Shown: in pieces, positions 6,175-13,748 of the stretch
How positions within the stretch are numbered: the first letter of the stretch is position 1
Layout of the letters: every line of letters starts with the position of its first letter
NCBI GenBank assembly: GCA_900317065.1
Contig: ONFK01000013.1
Span: 1-15,205 of the forward strand
Length of the DNA: 15,205 nt
Origin: an uncultured Bacteroidales bacterium
Lineage (GTDB): Bacteria; Bacteroidota; Bacteroidia; Bacteroidales; UBA932
Direction: 5' to 3'
Notes under the pieces: generated by a model
The model's input: only the letters and a program-made list of their open reading frames with translations
The model's database searches: none
Told to the model about the DNA's origin: nothing
Program-made: the position numbers and the translations under genes

Positions 6175-7812
6175 TTAATTCACACCGTCGGTAAGTTCCG
6201 GATTCTGGTCGACTTCTGGCAGTTTTCCGTCTTCGTTGTCGACAATGCCGAAATTGGTATTGGTCTCATACTGAGAGAAGCGCATCAGTGCATAGCCGTC
6301 GTCGTGTTTCATGTTGAAACGGAACTTCGCCGGGAAGTTGGTGCTTGAGGCGTCGTTGCGGAAACGAACCATGGGTTTGTCAAGACGGCGGAGATCATAC
6401 CTGGAAAGGCCTTCACCCCAGAGCTCGACGCGGCGCTGGAACCAGATTTCGTTTTCGAAGGAACGGACGTCCTCCGAAGGAATGGTGTAGGAAGGATCGC
6501 GGTAAGTCTTGACGAAATTCGTCAGCAGCGTCTTGGCCTCGTCGGTCTTGTTGAGGTGGGCAAGGCATTCAACCTGGACGAGTATCATTTCTTCTACGCG
6601 GACGAGAGGTGTGTCTTCATCGTTGAGGATGGTACCGCAGGAATTGCAACCGAACTTGACGTTCACATAAGGAGTCATGGCCACCTTCGTGTCCTCGATT
6701 TCAAGACCAACAATATCCTGTCCGCTCGCGGAATCCCAGGTAAGGGTATTGAGGAGAGGAGAATAAGCCTTAGTGTCGAGCCACCAGCCCTTGCGTACGT
6801 CGGTATCGGGAATCTTGTTGTAGAGCATGCTGTTGATCCTGGTATAGCAGTCCACGGCGGCAGCATATGCATTGCCGGAGAAGGAACGGAGCCATGAAGA
6901 ATTTGTCGCACTGGGCTCGATGGATGCGTTCTCGGTGGTCATGTCGTAACCCCAGATCCAGTTATGCTCGGAGATGTCCTTGAAAGTAGGAACCGAGACC
7001 TCCGCAATGGTGGCGGGGGAGAAACCGTCCGCTGCAGCTACGGCGTCGTCGTAAGCCTTCTGCCACTCGCCCTGGGCGAGGTAAAGCCTTGCACGGAGAG
7101 CCTTTGCCGCCTGTACGTTGATGTAAGAAGCATTGGGGCGCTCATATCCGTCCAGATTCTCGATGGCATAGGTGAGATCTCCGATCATCAGTTCATAAAC
7201 CTCATTTACAGTAGCACGGGGATTGTTGGCGGTGTCGATGGTCTGCGGAGTTACGATAGGAACTGCCGGCTTGTCGCCTGCGACGGTGGGCCCGAACTGG
7301 AAGTCGTTGACGAGAATCCAATATGCGAAGGCCCTCAGGGCGTATGCCTGCGCCACCATGTATTTGACCTCTCCCTCCGCATCTTCAGGGAACTGCACTA
7401 CGAAGTCGTTGACGGCTGCGATGAGGTTGTAAGGTGCCGCATAACGGACATAAGGATTGGCATAAGAAGGAGTTCTCGATGTGTACTGGCCACAAGCGGA
7501 GAACCAGTTGTAATTGATATCCGGAATCCAGGCGTCGGGACCTTCAAGATCATTGCTGAAGTGAGCCTGAAGTATACCCCAGTCGTCCGGTCGGTCCTGA
7601 GAAGTTCCAAACACGGAACACGGAAGACCGATCTGGGTATAGAGGGCGCCGAAAGCGGCGGTAGCCCTTTCTGTGATGGCTGCGGAAGTCTCCTGGACCT
7701 GAGCGGCTACAAGGGTGCCGCCTGCAGGTTTGATTTCATCGAAATCGGAGCAGGAGGCTGCTGCGAGAGCAGTGACTGCGAGGCCGGTGATGATATATTT
7801 GTTCAGTTTCAT
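6175..7812 (-). CDS. SusD/RagB-family nutrient-binding lipoprotein
   Basis: The 545-residue product has a lipoprotein signal peptide ending AAASC (Cys21) and SDFDE after it, consistent with surface display. The body is typical of SusD/RagB: an alpha-helical N-terminal part with TPR-like helices (YMVAQAYALRAFAYWILVNDF; INVQAAKALRARLYLAQGEWQKAYDDA) and the late conserved run EIWFQRRVELWGEGLSRYDLRR followed by the family-typical C-terminus. Length is normal. It caps the SusC barrel as a hinged lid that captures ligand. An ATG at 7818 is in frame, but the Shine-Dalgarno AGGAGG lies 7 nt from the ATG at 7812 and only 1 nt from 7818, so 7812 is preferred. The stop of susC lies just upstream (about 16 nt), so the pair is cotranscribed. 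Family confident; ligand cannot be read from the sequence. Confidence 0.93.
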   Translation of the reverse strand: MKLNKYIITGLAVTALAAASCSDFDEIKPAGGTLVAAQVQETSAAITERATAAFGALYTQIGLPCSVFGTSQDRPDDWGILQAHFSNDLEGPDAWIPDINYNWFSACGQYTSRTPSYANPYVRYAAPYNLIAAVNDFVVQFPEDAEGEVKYMVAQAYALRAFAYWILVNDFQFGPTVAGDKPAVPIVTPQTIDTANNPRATVNEVYELMIGDLTYAIENLDGYERPNASYINVQAAKALRARLYLAQGEWQKAYDDAVAAADGFSPATIAEVSVPTFKDISEHNWIWGYDMTTENASIEPSATNSSWLRSFSGNAYAAAVDCYTRINSMLYNKIPDTDVRKGWWLDTKAYSPLLNTLTWDSASGQDIVGLEIEDTKVAMTPYVNVKFGCNSCGTILNDEDTPLVRVEEMILVQVECLAHLNKTDEAKTLLTNFVKTYRDPSYTIPSEDVRSFENEIWFQRRVELWGEGLSRYDLRRLDKPMVRFRNDASSTNFPAKFRFNMKHDDGYALMRFSQYETNTNFGIVDNEDGKLPEVDQNPELTDGVN

Positions 7813-7819
7813 AATCATT

Positions 7820-7825
7820 CCTCCT
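7820..7825 (-). promoter_or_regulatory. Strong Shine-Dalgarno (AGGAGG) for the susD-like gene
   Basis: On the minus strand AAAGGAGG lies between the susC stop and the susD start. Spacing of AGGAGG to the ATG at 7812 is 7 nt, which decides that start over the ATG at 7818. A near-perfect Shine-Dalgarno is notable in a Bacteroidota-like genome, where most genes lack one, and may raise SusD synthesis relative to SusC. Confidence 0.7.
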
Positions 7826-7828
7826 TTG

Positions 7829-10800
7829 TTAGAAAGTAAGAGTAATACCTGCGGTTACAGTGCGCATTGCGGAGTAGTAACTCTGCGCGGCGCCGGAACC
7901 GTACTGGAAACTGCCGATACCAGTGCTGAAGCGAGGGTCGACACCCTTGCGAGCGGAGAGAACGGCGAGATTTTCACCTGCAACATAGACGCGTGCCGAC
8001 TGGAGGCTGATTGCGTTGACGAGTTTCCTCGGCAGGGTGTAGCCCAGGGTCACGTTGTTGAGGGAGAGATAGTTGGAGCTGATGAGGAAGCGGTCGATTG
8101 CGCTCTGGCCCACTGAATAGTCGGCGTCAAGACGAGGAACGTCGGTCTTGGTATTTTCGGGAGTCCATGCATTGCGGATATCCTTGTGGATTGCGTTGCC
8201 TGCCTGATTCTGGCTGAGCATGAGCTGCTGATATGTTCCATCGTAGAATTTGCCGCCCAACTGATATGAGAACTGAACGGAGAGGTCGAATCCGTAAGCA
8301 TTGAAACTGGTTCCGAATCCACCGTAAAGTTTGGGAAGAACGGTCCCGAGGTCGAACTTGGTCGCTTTTCCGAAGTCGTCGGTAGTGTTCACGACGCCGT
8401 CTTCATCCTTATAGTAATACAGAGCCTTGCCGGTCTGCTCATCTACGCCTGCGAATTTGTACATGTATGCGTTGTAACGCGATCCGCCTACCTTGATGAT
8501 GCTGTAGCTGCCCGGCAGACCTTCTTCGGGAACACTCTCGTCGAGTTTGGTGAACTCGTTCTTGTAGTGTCCTACGTTTGCATTCCAGGTCCAGAGGAAG
8601 TTCTTGTTGCTGATGATGCTGCCGTCGAAGGATGCCTCGATACCGGTGTTCTTCAGTTCACCTACGTTGACATAGATGGATCCGGTCGGGTTACCTGCGG
8701 AAAGAGGAACGTCCTTGGAATAGAGAAGGTCGCGGGTAGTTCTTGTGAAGGCCTCTACGCTACCGTTCAACTTGCCTCCGAACAATTCGAAATCTACACC
8801 GGCGTTGAGGTTGGCGTTGGTCTCCCAGGTGATTTCGGGGTTGCCCTTGTAGGTAAGACGGAGAGAGTAGGTCTTCGTTTCGGGATTGTAGGAGTGTGAA
8901 TACTGGTCGGAATAAGGGAAGAGGGAACCGAGGTCGTCGTTACCCTGCTCGCCGTAGCTGACCTTGAACTTGAGCATATCCACCCAGGAAACGTTCTTCA
9001 TGAAGTTCTCCTGGCTGACGAGCCAAGCTGCGCCGACACTCCAGAAATTGCCCCAGCGATGTCCCTCGGCAAAGCGTGAGGAGGCGTCGCGGCGGAAGGA
9101 TGCGCTGGCGAAGTACTTGCCTGCATAGTCATACTGACCGCGCACGAAGAAACCTTCGGTAAGGAACTTGTTTGTGTTGGAGGCCACGTTGGTCTCGGTC
9201 TTGGGACCGTCGCCGTTGTTGATTTCACCGATGAACGGATCGAACAGCCTTGTGCTTGATCCGCTGAGGCCCTGGGAAATGTAGTGATATTTCTCATAAC
9301 CGAAGAGGACGTCAAAGCTGTTGGCTCCGAACGCCTTCTTGTATTCTGCGAGATACTGTTCGTTGACGAAGAAGTTGCGTCCGCTGGAAACAGATGCCTG
9401 GCCGTCTACGCTGCTGCCGGAACCGAATACGGAATACAGGGTGTTGGTGCGGTAGATGTCGGATGTCGCGGACAGGTTGGCAGTAAGGGTGAGCCCTCTG
9501 AAAGGAGTCGCAACTACGCCCCACTTGCCGGAGAATACGTCGTCGTAGCGTGTGGAACGGTTGTACTCGTTGTCGCGGACGGCGTTGCCGGTACCTGCCG
9601 CACGTTTGAAGTTCGTCTGGAGTGCGTCATAGACGGTGCGTCCGTTCTCCTTCATGATTTCGCTGCCGATTACGTCGCCCGCATCGTTGAGTATGGGAGT
9701 ACGCACGTACAGAGGATAGATAGGCGCCATCGTATTGACGATGTAGAAGAGGTTGCCGGAGGATCCCCAGTTTTCCGCTCCGAAGTTTGCAGATTCAGAC
9801 TGGCTGTGAGTGAACGCCATGTTGGTCGAGAACTTCAGCCATTTCTTTGCCTGATATTCAGCGTTCACCCTGGCGGTATAACGCTGGAACTCGGAATTGT
9901 TGATGATACCCGTATCGTCCAGGTAGCCTGCGCTTGCGAAGTAGTTGAAGCGGTTGGTGGCTCCGGATGCCGAAACGTTGTATTCCTTGCGGACCGAGTT
10001 GTGGTATGTCTCAGCATACCAGTCATCGGGTGTGTAGTAGTAGGTGCCGTCGCTGTAGCCAAGGGTCGCGTTGGGGTTCAGCTTGAAGTTGCGCCCGATG
10101 AACAACTCGCCTGCAGGCACGGTATATACCTGATAACCAAGACCTCCGTTTGTCTCGTCCAGCAAGTTCTTGTCGGCATAGGCATAGCTCTCCGCTACGG
10201 AGTGCCCGCTGTAGTAGTAATTGCCGTACAGGAGCTTGTACCAGGTCTCGTAGTACTCGGCCGGATCGTCGATGACATCGTAGTTGGGGATAAGACGGGA
10301 GTTCACACCGACTTTTGCGTCGAATTTGACGACAGCCTCGCCTATTTTGCCCTTCTTGGTGGTGATGAGGATGACGCCGTTTGCACCGCGGTTGCCGTAG
10401 ATGGCGGCTGCGGCTGCGTCCTTAAGCACGGACATGCTTTCAACATCGGAAGGATTGATATCGGAAATGGAACCCTGGTAGGGGGCGCCGTCCACGATAA
10501 GCAGAGGGGCGCTGCTGGCAAGGTAGGAACCGAAACCGCGGATGCGGATCGATGCCGAGTTGCCGGTAGGGTCTCCGGATGCGGAGAAGAGCTGCACGCC
10601 GGGAGTGGTACCTGCAAGGGCGCTCGTGACGTTCGTGGCGATTTTCTTCTCGATCACATCGGACTTGACCATCGCGGCGGAACCCGTGAAGGAACTTTTC
10701 GTCGCCGTACCGTATGCCACGACGATGGTTTCGTCGAGGTACTCGGCATCTTCCTTGAGGACGATGTTGATTACGGCCTGTCCGTTCACGGCCACGTTCT

Positions 10801-11044
10801 GCTCCGCATATCCGATGGAGGAAAATACGAGGGAACCGTTGCTCGGAACAGCGATGGAATAAGAGCCATCGAGATTAGTGGTCGTACCTTTGGTTGTCCC
10901 GGCCACCAGAACTGCTGCCGAAGGAACGGGGTCCCCGTTCTCGTCGGAGACAACGCCTTTCACCGTGATATTCTGTGCAAAAGCCTGCACGGACACGATA
11001 AGCGCTGCGGCAACAGTTGAGATTAAGAGCTTAAATTTTCTCAT
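7829..11044 (-). CDS. SusC/RagA-family TonB-linked outer-membrane transporter
   Basis: The 1071-residue protein carries a signal peptide (cleavage likely after QAFA, residue 23), a carboxypeptidase-regulatory-like domain typical of SusC (ITVKGVVSDENGDPVPSAAVLVAG, about 26-98), a TonB-box-like DETIVVAYG (104-112), a plug domain (about 114-233) with LLIVDGAPYQG and IYGNRGANGVILITT, and a 22-strand-type beta barrel to the C-terminus, which ends in GITLTF with terminal Phe as in outer-membrane proteins. No N-terminal STN domain is present, so there is no sign of direct ECF-sigma/anti-sigma signalling through this receptor. With the SusD lid it would import ligand using TonB energy. The start ATG at 11044 begins the signal peptide directly. 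It heads a three-gene operon with susD- and susE-like genes. Substrate class unknown: polysaccharide and peptide (RagAB-like) importers share this architecture. Confidence 0.95.
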   Translation of the reverse strand: MRKFKLLISTVAAALIVSVQAFAQNITVKGVVSDENGDPVPSAAVLVAGTTKGTTTNLDGSYSIAVPSNGSLVFSSIGYAEQNVAVNGQAVINIVLKEDAEYLDETIVVAYGTATKSSFTGSAAMVKSDVIEKKIATNVTSALAGTTPGVQLFSASGDPTGNSASIRIRGFGSYLASSAPLLIVDGAPYQGSISDINPSDVESMSVLKDAAAAAIYGNRGANGVILITTKKGKIGEAVVKFDAKVGVNSRLIPNYDVIDDPAEYYETWYKLLYGNYYYSGHSVAESYAYADKNLLDETNGGLGYQVYTVPAGELFIGRNFKLNPNATLGYSDGTYYYTPDDWYAETYHNSVRKEYNVSASGATNRFNYFASAGYLDDTGIINNSEFQRYTARVNAEYQAKKWLKFSTNMAFTHSQSESANFGAENWGSSGNLFYIVNTMAPIYPLYVRTPILNDAGDVIGSEIMKENGRTVYDALQTNFKRAAGTGNAVRDNEYNRSTRYDDVFSGKWGVVATPFRGLTLTANLSATSDIYRTNTLYSVFGSGSSVDGQASVSSGRNFFVNEQYLAEYKKAFGANSFDVLFGYEKYHYISQGLSGSSTRLFDPFIGEINNGDGPKTETNVASNTNKFLTEGFFVRGQYDYAGKYFASASFRRDASSRFAEGHRWGNFWSVGAAWLVSQENFMKNVSWVDMLKFKVSYGEQGNDDLGSLFPYSDQYSHSYNPETKTYSLRLTYKGNPEITWETNANLNAGVDFELFGGKLNGSVEAFTRTTRDLLYSKDVPLSAGNPTGSIYVNVGELKNTGIEASFDGSIISNKNFLWTWNANVGHYKNEFTKLDESVPEEGLPGSYSIIKVGGSRYNAYMYKFAGVDEQTGKALYYYKDEDGVVNTTDDFGKATKFDLGTVLPKLYGGFGTSFNAYGFDLSVQFSYQLGGKFYDGTYQQLMLSQNQAGNAIHKDIRNAWTPENTKTDVPRLDADYSVGQSAIDRFLISSNYLSLNNVTLGYTLPRKLVNAISLQSARVYVAGENLAVLSARKGVDPRFSTGIGSFQYGSGAAQSYYSAMRTVTAGITLTF

Positions 11045-11069
11045 AAGCCATTTTTTTAATTAAACAATA

Positions 11070-11087
11070 AACTATACTAACTATACT
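11070..11087. repeat. Tandem 9-bp repeat upstream of the susC-like gene
   Basis: AACTATACT occurs twice back to back (11070-11078 and 11079-11087), 26-43 bases upstream of the susC start. On the minus strand it reads as two AGTATAGTT units. Position in the promoter/leader region makes an operator or promoter element possible. No clear TAnnTTTG motif was found here, so the promoter itself is not assigned. Confidence 0.6.
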
Positions 11088-11159
11088 TAGCCTAAATCAC
11101 AGCACCAATAAACGAGGGTTTAATTGGGCAACTTGAGCCGGCAATTTCGGAAAAATATC

Positions 11160-11357
11160 TTACAATTCCAAACTTTCCATAAACTTGTTTAACTGAAAGC
11201 AATTCAATATTTTGGTGCAAGGATTGCGGTTTCCTTCCATTTTTTTAAAAACGCTGTTATGAATTATAAGTGTTTTTTGGTATTTTGCTTTATAATTGTA
11301 AGCGAAAAAATTTTTAAGAAAATTTAAAAAATGCTCTTCCTCGCGCGTGCGCGACAT
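11160..11357 (-). CDS. Doubtful small hypothetical ORF (65 aa)
   Basis: The ORF starts MSRTREEEHFLNFLKNFF and has a Lys/Asn/Phe-rich composition that follows the AT richness of the DNA. No domain, signal peptide or membrane segment is recognised. It starts 3 nt after the stop of the helix-turn-helix fragment and in the same frame, so it may simply be the downstream continuation of decayed sequence. Probably not a real gene. Confidence 0.2.
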   Translation of the reverse strand: MSRTREEEHFLNFLKNFFAYNYKAKYQKTLIIHNSVFKKMEGNRNPCTKILNCFQLNKFMESLEL

Positions 11358-11360
11358 ATA

Positions 11361-11525
11361 TTATTTATTGTTCTTCGTGCATTCCAGGTAACGAGACAGT
11401 GTATTTGGATGTATTCCGAACTCCTTGGAAATGTCCCTCAAAGACCATCCGAGACGCGTTTCCTGCCGCCGGTGTGCGTAACCTGGGTGGCACTCTGACG
11501 GGCGGTCTGACTGTAGCTTTCTGAA
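11361..11525 (-). pseudogene. Helix-turn-helix fragment, serine-recombinase C-terminus-like
   Basis: Directly after the purB stop and in the same frame, 54 codons are open to a TAA at 11361-11363 but hold no ATG. The last 35 residues read RRQETRLGWSLRDISKEFG followed by IHPNTLSRYLECTKNNK. The pattern (turn around FGIHPNTLSRYL) is like the DNA-binding tail of resolvases/invertases (compare FGIGVSTLYRYF in Hin-type enzymes) or other small HTH regulators. No recombinase catalytic domain is present, so this looks like a remnant; expression could only come from a non-ATG start or purB readthrough. The HTH reading is good, the family assignment is tentative. Confidence 0.4.
11459..11524 (+). pseudogene. 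Possible C-terminal relic of an outer-membrane beta-barrel protein
   Basis: On the plus strand the codons from 11459 to the TGA at 11522-11524 read FPAAGVRNLGGTLTGGLTVAF. Alternating hydrophobic residues with a terminal Phe are the hallmark of the last strand of an outer-membrane barrel, and the susC-like protein here ends similarly (GITLTF). No upstream coding sequence continues it. At 22 codons it could be chance. Confidence 0.2.
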
Positions 11526-12824
11526 TCAGGCGAGTATCCCCACCCTCCGGAAGATGTAGTCTACGTTCTTGAAATAGTAATCCAGCGTGAAGCAGTCGTC
11601 GATTTCCTGCGTAGAGAGCAGGGCGGTGACCGCTTCGCTGCTTTTCAGCAGCCCGGCATAGTCGACATGCTCGCTCCAGGCCTTCATCGCCAGGGGCTGC
11701 ACCGTGTCGTATGCCTGCTCTCGGGACAGGCCCTTGCCTATCAGGGCGTTCATCACCCTCTGGGCGAAGATTACGCCGTTGGTCATGTAGATGTCCTGCA
11801 GCATCTTGTCCTTGTAGACCACCAGGTTGTCGAGTATGCCGCCGAAGCGGGTGAGCATGTAGTCCAGCAGTTCGGTGGCGTCCGGGAGTATGATGCGTTC
11901 GGTGCTGGAGTGGGAGATGTCCCTCTCGTGCCAGAGTGCGACGTTCTCGTTCGCGGTGGCCATGTAGCCTCGCATCACCCGGGCGCAGCCGCAGATGTTC
12001 TCGCTGCCTATGGGGTTGCGCTTGTGCGGCATCGCGCTGGAGCCCTTCTGCCCCTTGCGGAAAGCCTCTTCCGCCTCGCGTACTTCAGTGCGCTGCAGGC
12101 TGCGTACCTCCATCGCCATCTGCTCTATGGAGGATGCGATGACGGCGAGCGTGGAGAGGTAGAAGGCGTGCCTGTCGCGTTGGAGCACCTGGGTGGAGAT
12201 GTTGGCGCTCTCGATGCCCAGCTTCCCGCACACGTAGTCCTGGATTTCCGGAGGGATGTTGGCGAAGTTGCCTACCGCGCCGCTCATCTTGCCGGCTTCC
12301 ACGCCCTTGCGGGCCAGTTCGAAGCGCTCGAGATTGCGTTTCATCTCCTCGTACCAGAGGGCCCACTTGAGGCCGAAGGAGGTGATGTCCGCATGTATGC
12401 CGTGGGTGCGGCCGATGCAGGGGGTATCCTTGAATTCCAGAGCCCTGCGGCGGAGTATCTCCATGAATGCCTTGATGTCCTGGAGGAGGATTTCGTCCGC
12501 CTGGCGGATGAGCCAGCCGTTGGCGGTGTCCACCACGTCGGTGGAGGTCAGCCCGTAGTGCACCCACTTCTTCTCCTCGCCGAGACTCTCGCTCACGCAG
12601 CGGGTGAAGGCTACCACGTCGTGGCGGGTCTGCTCCTCGATTTCGCGGATGCGCTCCACGTCGAAACGCGCCTTCTCCGCGATCTTGCGTACGTCTTCCT
12701 CGGGAATCACCCCGAGTTTGCTCCAGGCCTCGCAGGAGAGGATCTCTACCTTGAGGTAGGCGTTGAATTTGTTTTCTTCTGTCCAGATCGCCCTCATCTG
12801 CGGGCGGGAATACCTTTCTATCAT
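11526..12824 (-). CDS. purB: Adenylosuccinate lyase
   Basis: The 432-residue cytoplasmic enzyme releases fumarate from SAICAR (giving AICAR) and from adenylosuccinate (giving AMP), so it serves both the main purine pathway and the AMP branch. Visible features are TRHDVVAF (66-73), TSTDVVDTA (93-101), GRTHGIHA (138-145, catalytic His141) and the fumarase/aspartase superfamily signature GSSAMPHKRNP (261-271, with the mobile-loop serines 262/263). Length is normal. The start at 12824 (MIERYSRPQMRAIW) is the family start and overlaps the purC stop as ATGA; the frame continues open upstream, but that part is antisense-frame reading of purC. Third gene of purA-purC-purB. Confidence 0.97.
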   Translation of the reverse strand: MIERYSRPQMRAIWTEENKFNAYLKVEILSCEAWSKLGVIPEEDVRKIAEKARFDVERIREIEEQTRHDVVAFTRCVSESLGEEKKWVHYGLTSTDVVDTANGWLIRQADEILLQDIKAFMEILRRRALEFKDTPCIGRTHGIHADITSFGLKWALWYEEMKRNLERFELARKGVEAGKMSGAVGNFANIPPEIQDYVCGKLGIESANISTQVLQRDRHAFYLSTLAVIASSIEQMAMEVRSLQRTEVREAEEAFRKGQKGSSAMPHKRNPIGSENICGCARVMRGYMATANENVALWHERDISHSSTERIILPDATELLDYMLTRFGGILDNLVVYKDKMLQDIYMTNGVIFAQRVMNALIGKGLSREQAYDTVQPLAMKAWSEHVDYAGLLKSSEAVTALLSTQEIDDCFTLDYYFKNVDYIFRRVGILA

Positions 12825-13747
12825 AGTGCCGAGAGGATGTTCTTTTCCATTTCCGCGGCCGTGCGGTCGGAGCCGTTGAACGCCTGGCCGGTGACGTGCT
12901 CGTAGAGCTCGATGTAGCGCTTGCTGATGCCGTCCACGACCTCGGGGGTCATCTCCGGCACGCTCTGTCCGGCGCCGCCGTTGAAGCCGTTCGCCATCAG
13001 CCACTCGCGCACGAATTCCTTGGAGAGCTGCTTCTGCTTTTCTCCGCGGGCGATGCGCTCCTCGTAGCCCTCCGCGTAGAAGTAGCGGGAGGAGTCGGGG
13101 GTGTGCACCTCGTCCATAAGCATTATGCGGCCGTCCTTCTTGCCGAACTCGTACTTGGTGTCCACGAGGATGAGCCCGCGCTTCGCAGCCATCTCGCAGC
13201 CCCTTGCGAAGAGGGCGCGGGTGTAGGCCTCGATCTGCGCATAGTCCTCCGCGCCCACCAGGCCGCTGGCGATGATCTCCTCGCGGGAGATGTCCAGGTC
13301 GTGCCCTTCGTCCGCCTTGGTGGTGGGGGTGATGATGGGTTCGGGGAAGCGCTCGTTCTCTTTCATTCCTTCCGGGAGAGGCACTCCGCAGAGGCTGCGT
13401 TTGCCCTCGGCGTACTCGCGCCAGGCGTGCCCGGTGAGGCAGCCGCGGATGACCATCTCCACCTTGAAGGGCTCGCACCTGTGGCCTATCGTGACCGCCG
13501 GATCAGGCACCGAAACCTTCCAGTTGGGGATGATGTCGGCGGTGGCGTCCAGGAACATGGCGGCTATCCTGTTGAGGATCTGCCCCTTGTAGGGGATGCC
13601 CTTGGGTAGCACGCAGTCGAATGCGGAGATGCGGTCGGTCGCCACCATTACGATCTTGTCGCCGAGGTCGTACACGTCGCGGACCTTGCCGGTATACTTG
13701 CCCCTCTGTCCGGGGAACTTGAAATCAGTGCTGAGGATAGTGTTCAT
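12821..13747 (-). CDS. purC: Phosphoribosylaminoimidazole-succinocarboxamide (SAICAR) synthase
   Basis: This 308-residue cytoplasmic ligase joins aspartate to CAIR using ATP, making SAICAR, whose fumarate is then removed by the PurB encoded next. Motifs seen: GKVRDVYDLGDKIVMVATDRISAFD starting at residue 20 (shown here as GKVRDVYD and TDRISAFD), EMVIRGCLTGHAWREY (97-112) and LVDTKYEFG (194-202) followed by the metal-binding LMDEVHTPDSSRY (210-222). The length of about 300 matches the long, eukaryote-like form common in Bacteroidota rather than the roughly 240-residue E. coli form. The start is one base after the purA stop and the stop overlaps purB, so translation of the three genes is probably coupled. 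GC content appears higher than in the susCDE region. Confidence 0.97.
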   Translation of the reverse strand: MNTILSTDFKFPGQRGKYTGKVRDVYDLGDKIVMVATDRISAFDCVLPKGIPYKGQILNRIAAMFLDATADIIPNWKVSVPDPAVTIGHRCEPFKVEMVIRGCLTGHAWREYAEGKRSLCGVPLPEGMKENERFPEPIITPTTKADEGHDLDISREEIIASGLVGAEDYAQIEAYTRALFARGCEMAAKRGLILVDTKYEFGKKDGRIMLMDEVHTPDSSRYFYAEGYEERIARGEKQKQLSKEFVREWLMANGFNGGAGQSVPEMTPEVVDGISKRYIELYEHVTGQAFNGSDRTAAEMEKNILSAL

Positions 13748-13748
13748 T

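Larger units (their letters stand above)
11045..11525. other. 480-bp intergenic region between purB and the susC-like gene
   Basis: About 11045-11380 is AT-rich with no convincing gene; it contains the leader of the susC operon, the tandem 9-bp repeat, and a GC-rich perfect palindrome TCGCGCGTGCGCGA at 11341-11354. The part from 11361 to 11525 is more GC-rich and holds gene fragments described separately. No intrinsic terminator for purB was recognised. No ECF sigma or anti-sigma genes for the SusCD system occur here. Confidence 0.7.

Noticed and set aside
9284..11020. 578-codon plus-strand open frame opposite the susC-like gene
   Set aside because: It is the antisense of a confident SusC frame, has no recognisable domain, and its Val/Gly/Asp-rich composition is what antisense reading of GC-rich coding DNA gives.
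11667..12905. 412-codon plus-strand open frame opposite purB
   Set aside because: Antisense shadow of purB with low-complexity Ala/Val/Leu/His/Gly composition and no motif.
12825..13478. Upstream extension of the purB frame, which would make a 650-residue fusion
   Set aside because: The extra residues are an out-of-frame reading of purC (Arg/Gly/Pro/His-rich), while MIERYSRPQM at 12824 is the family start with an ATGA overlap.
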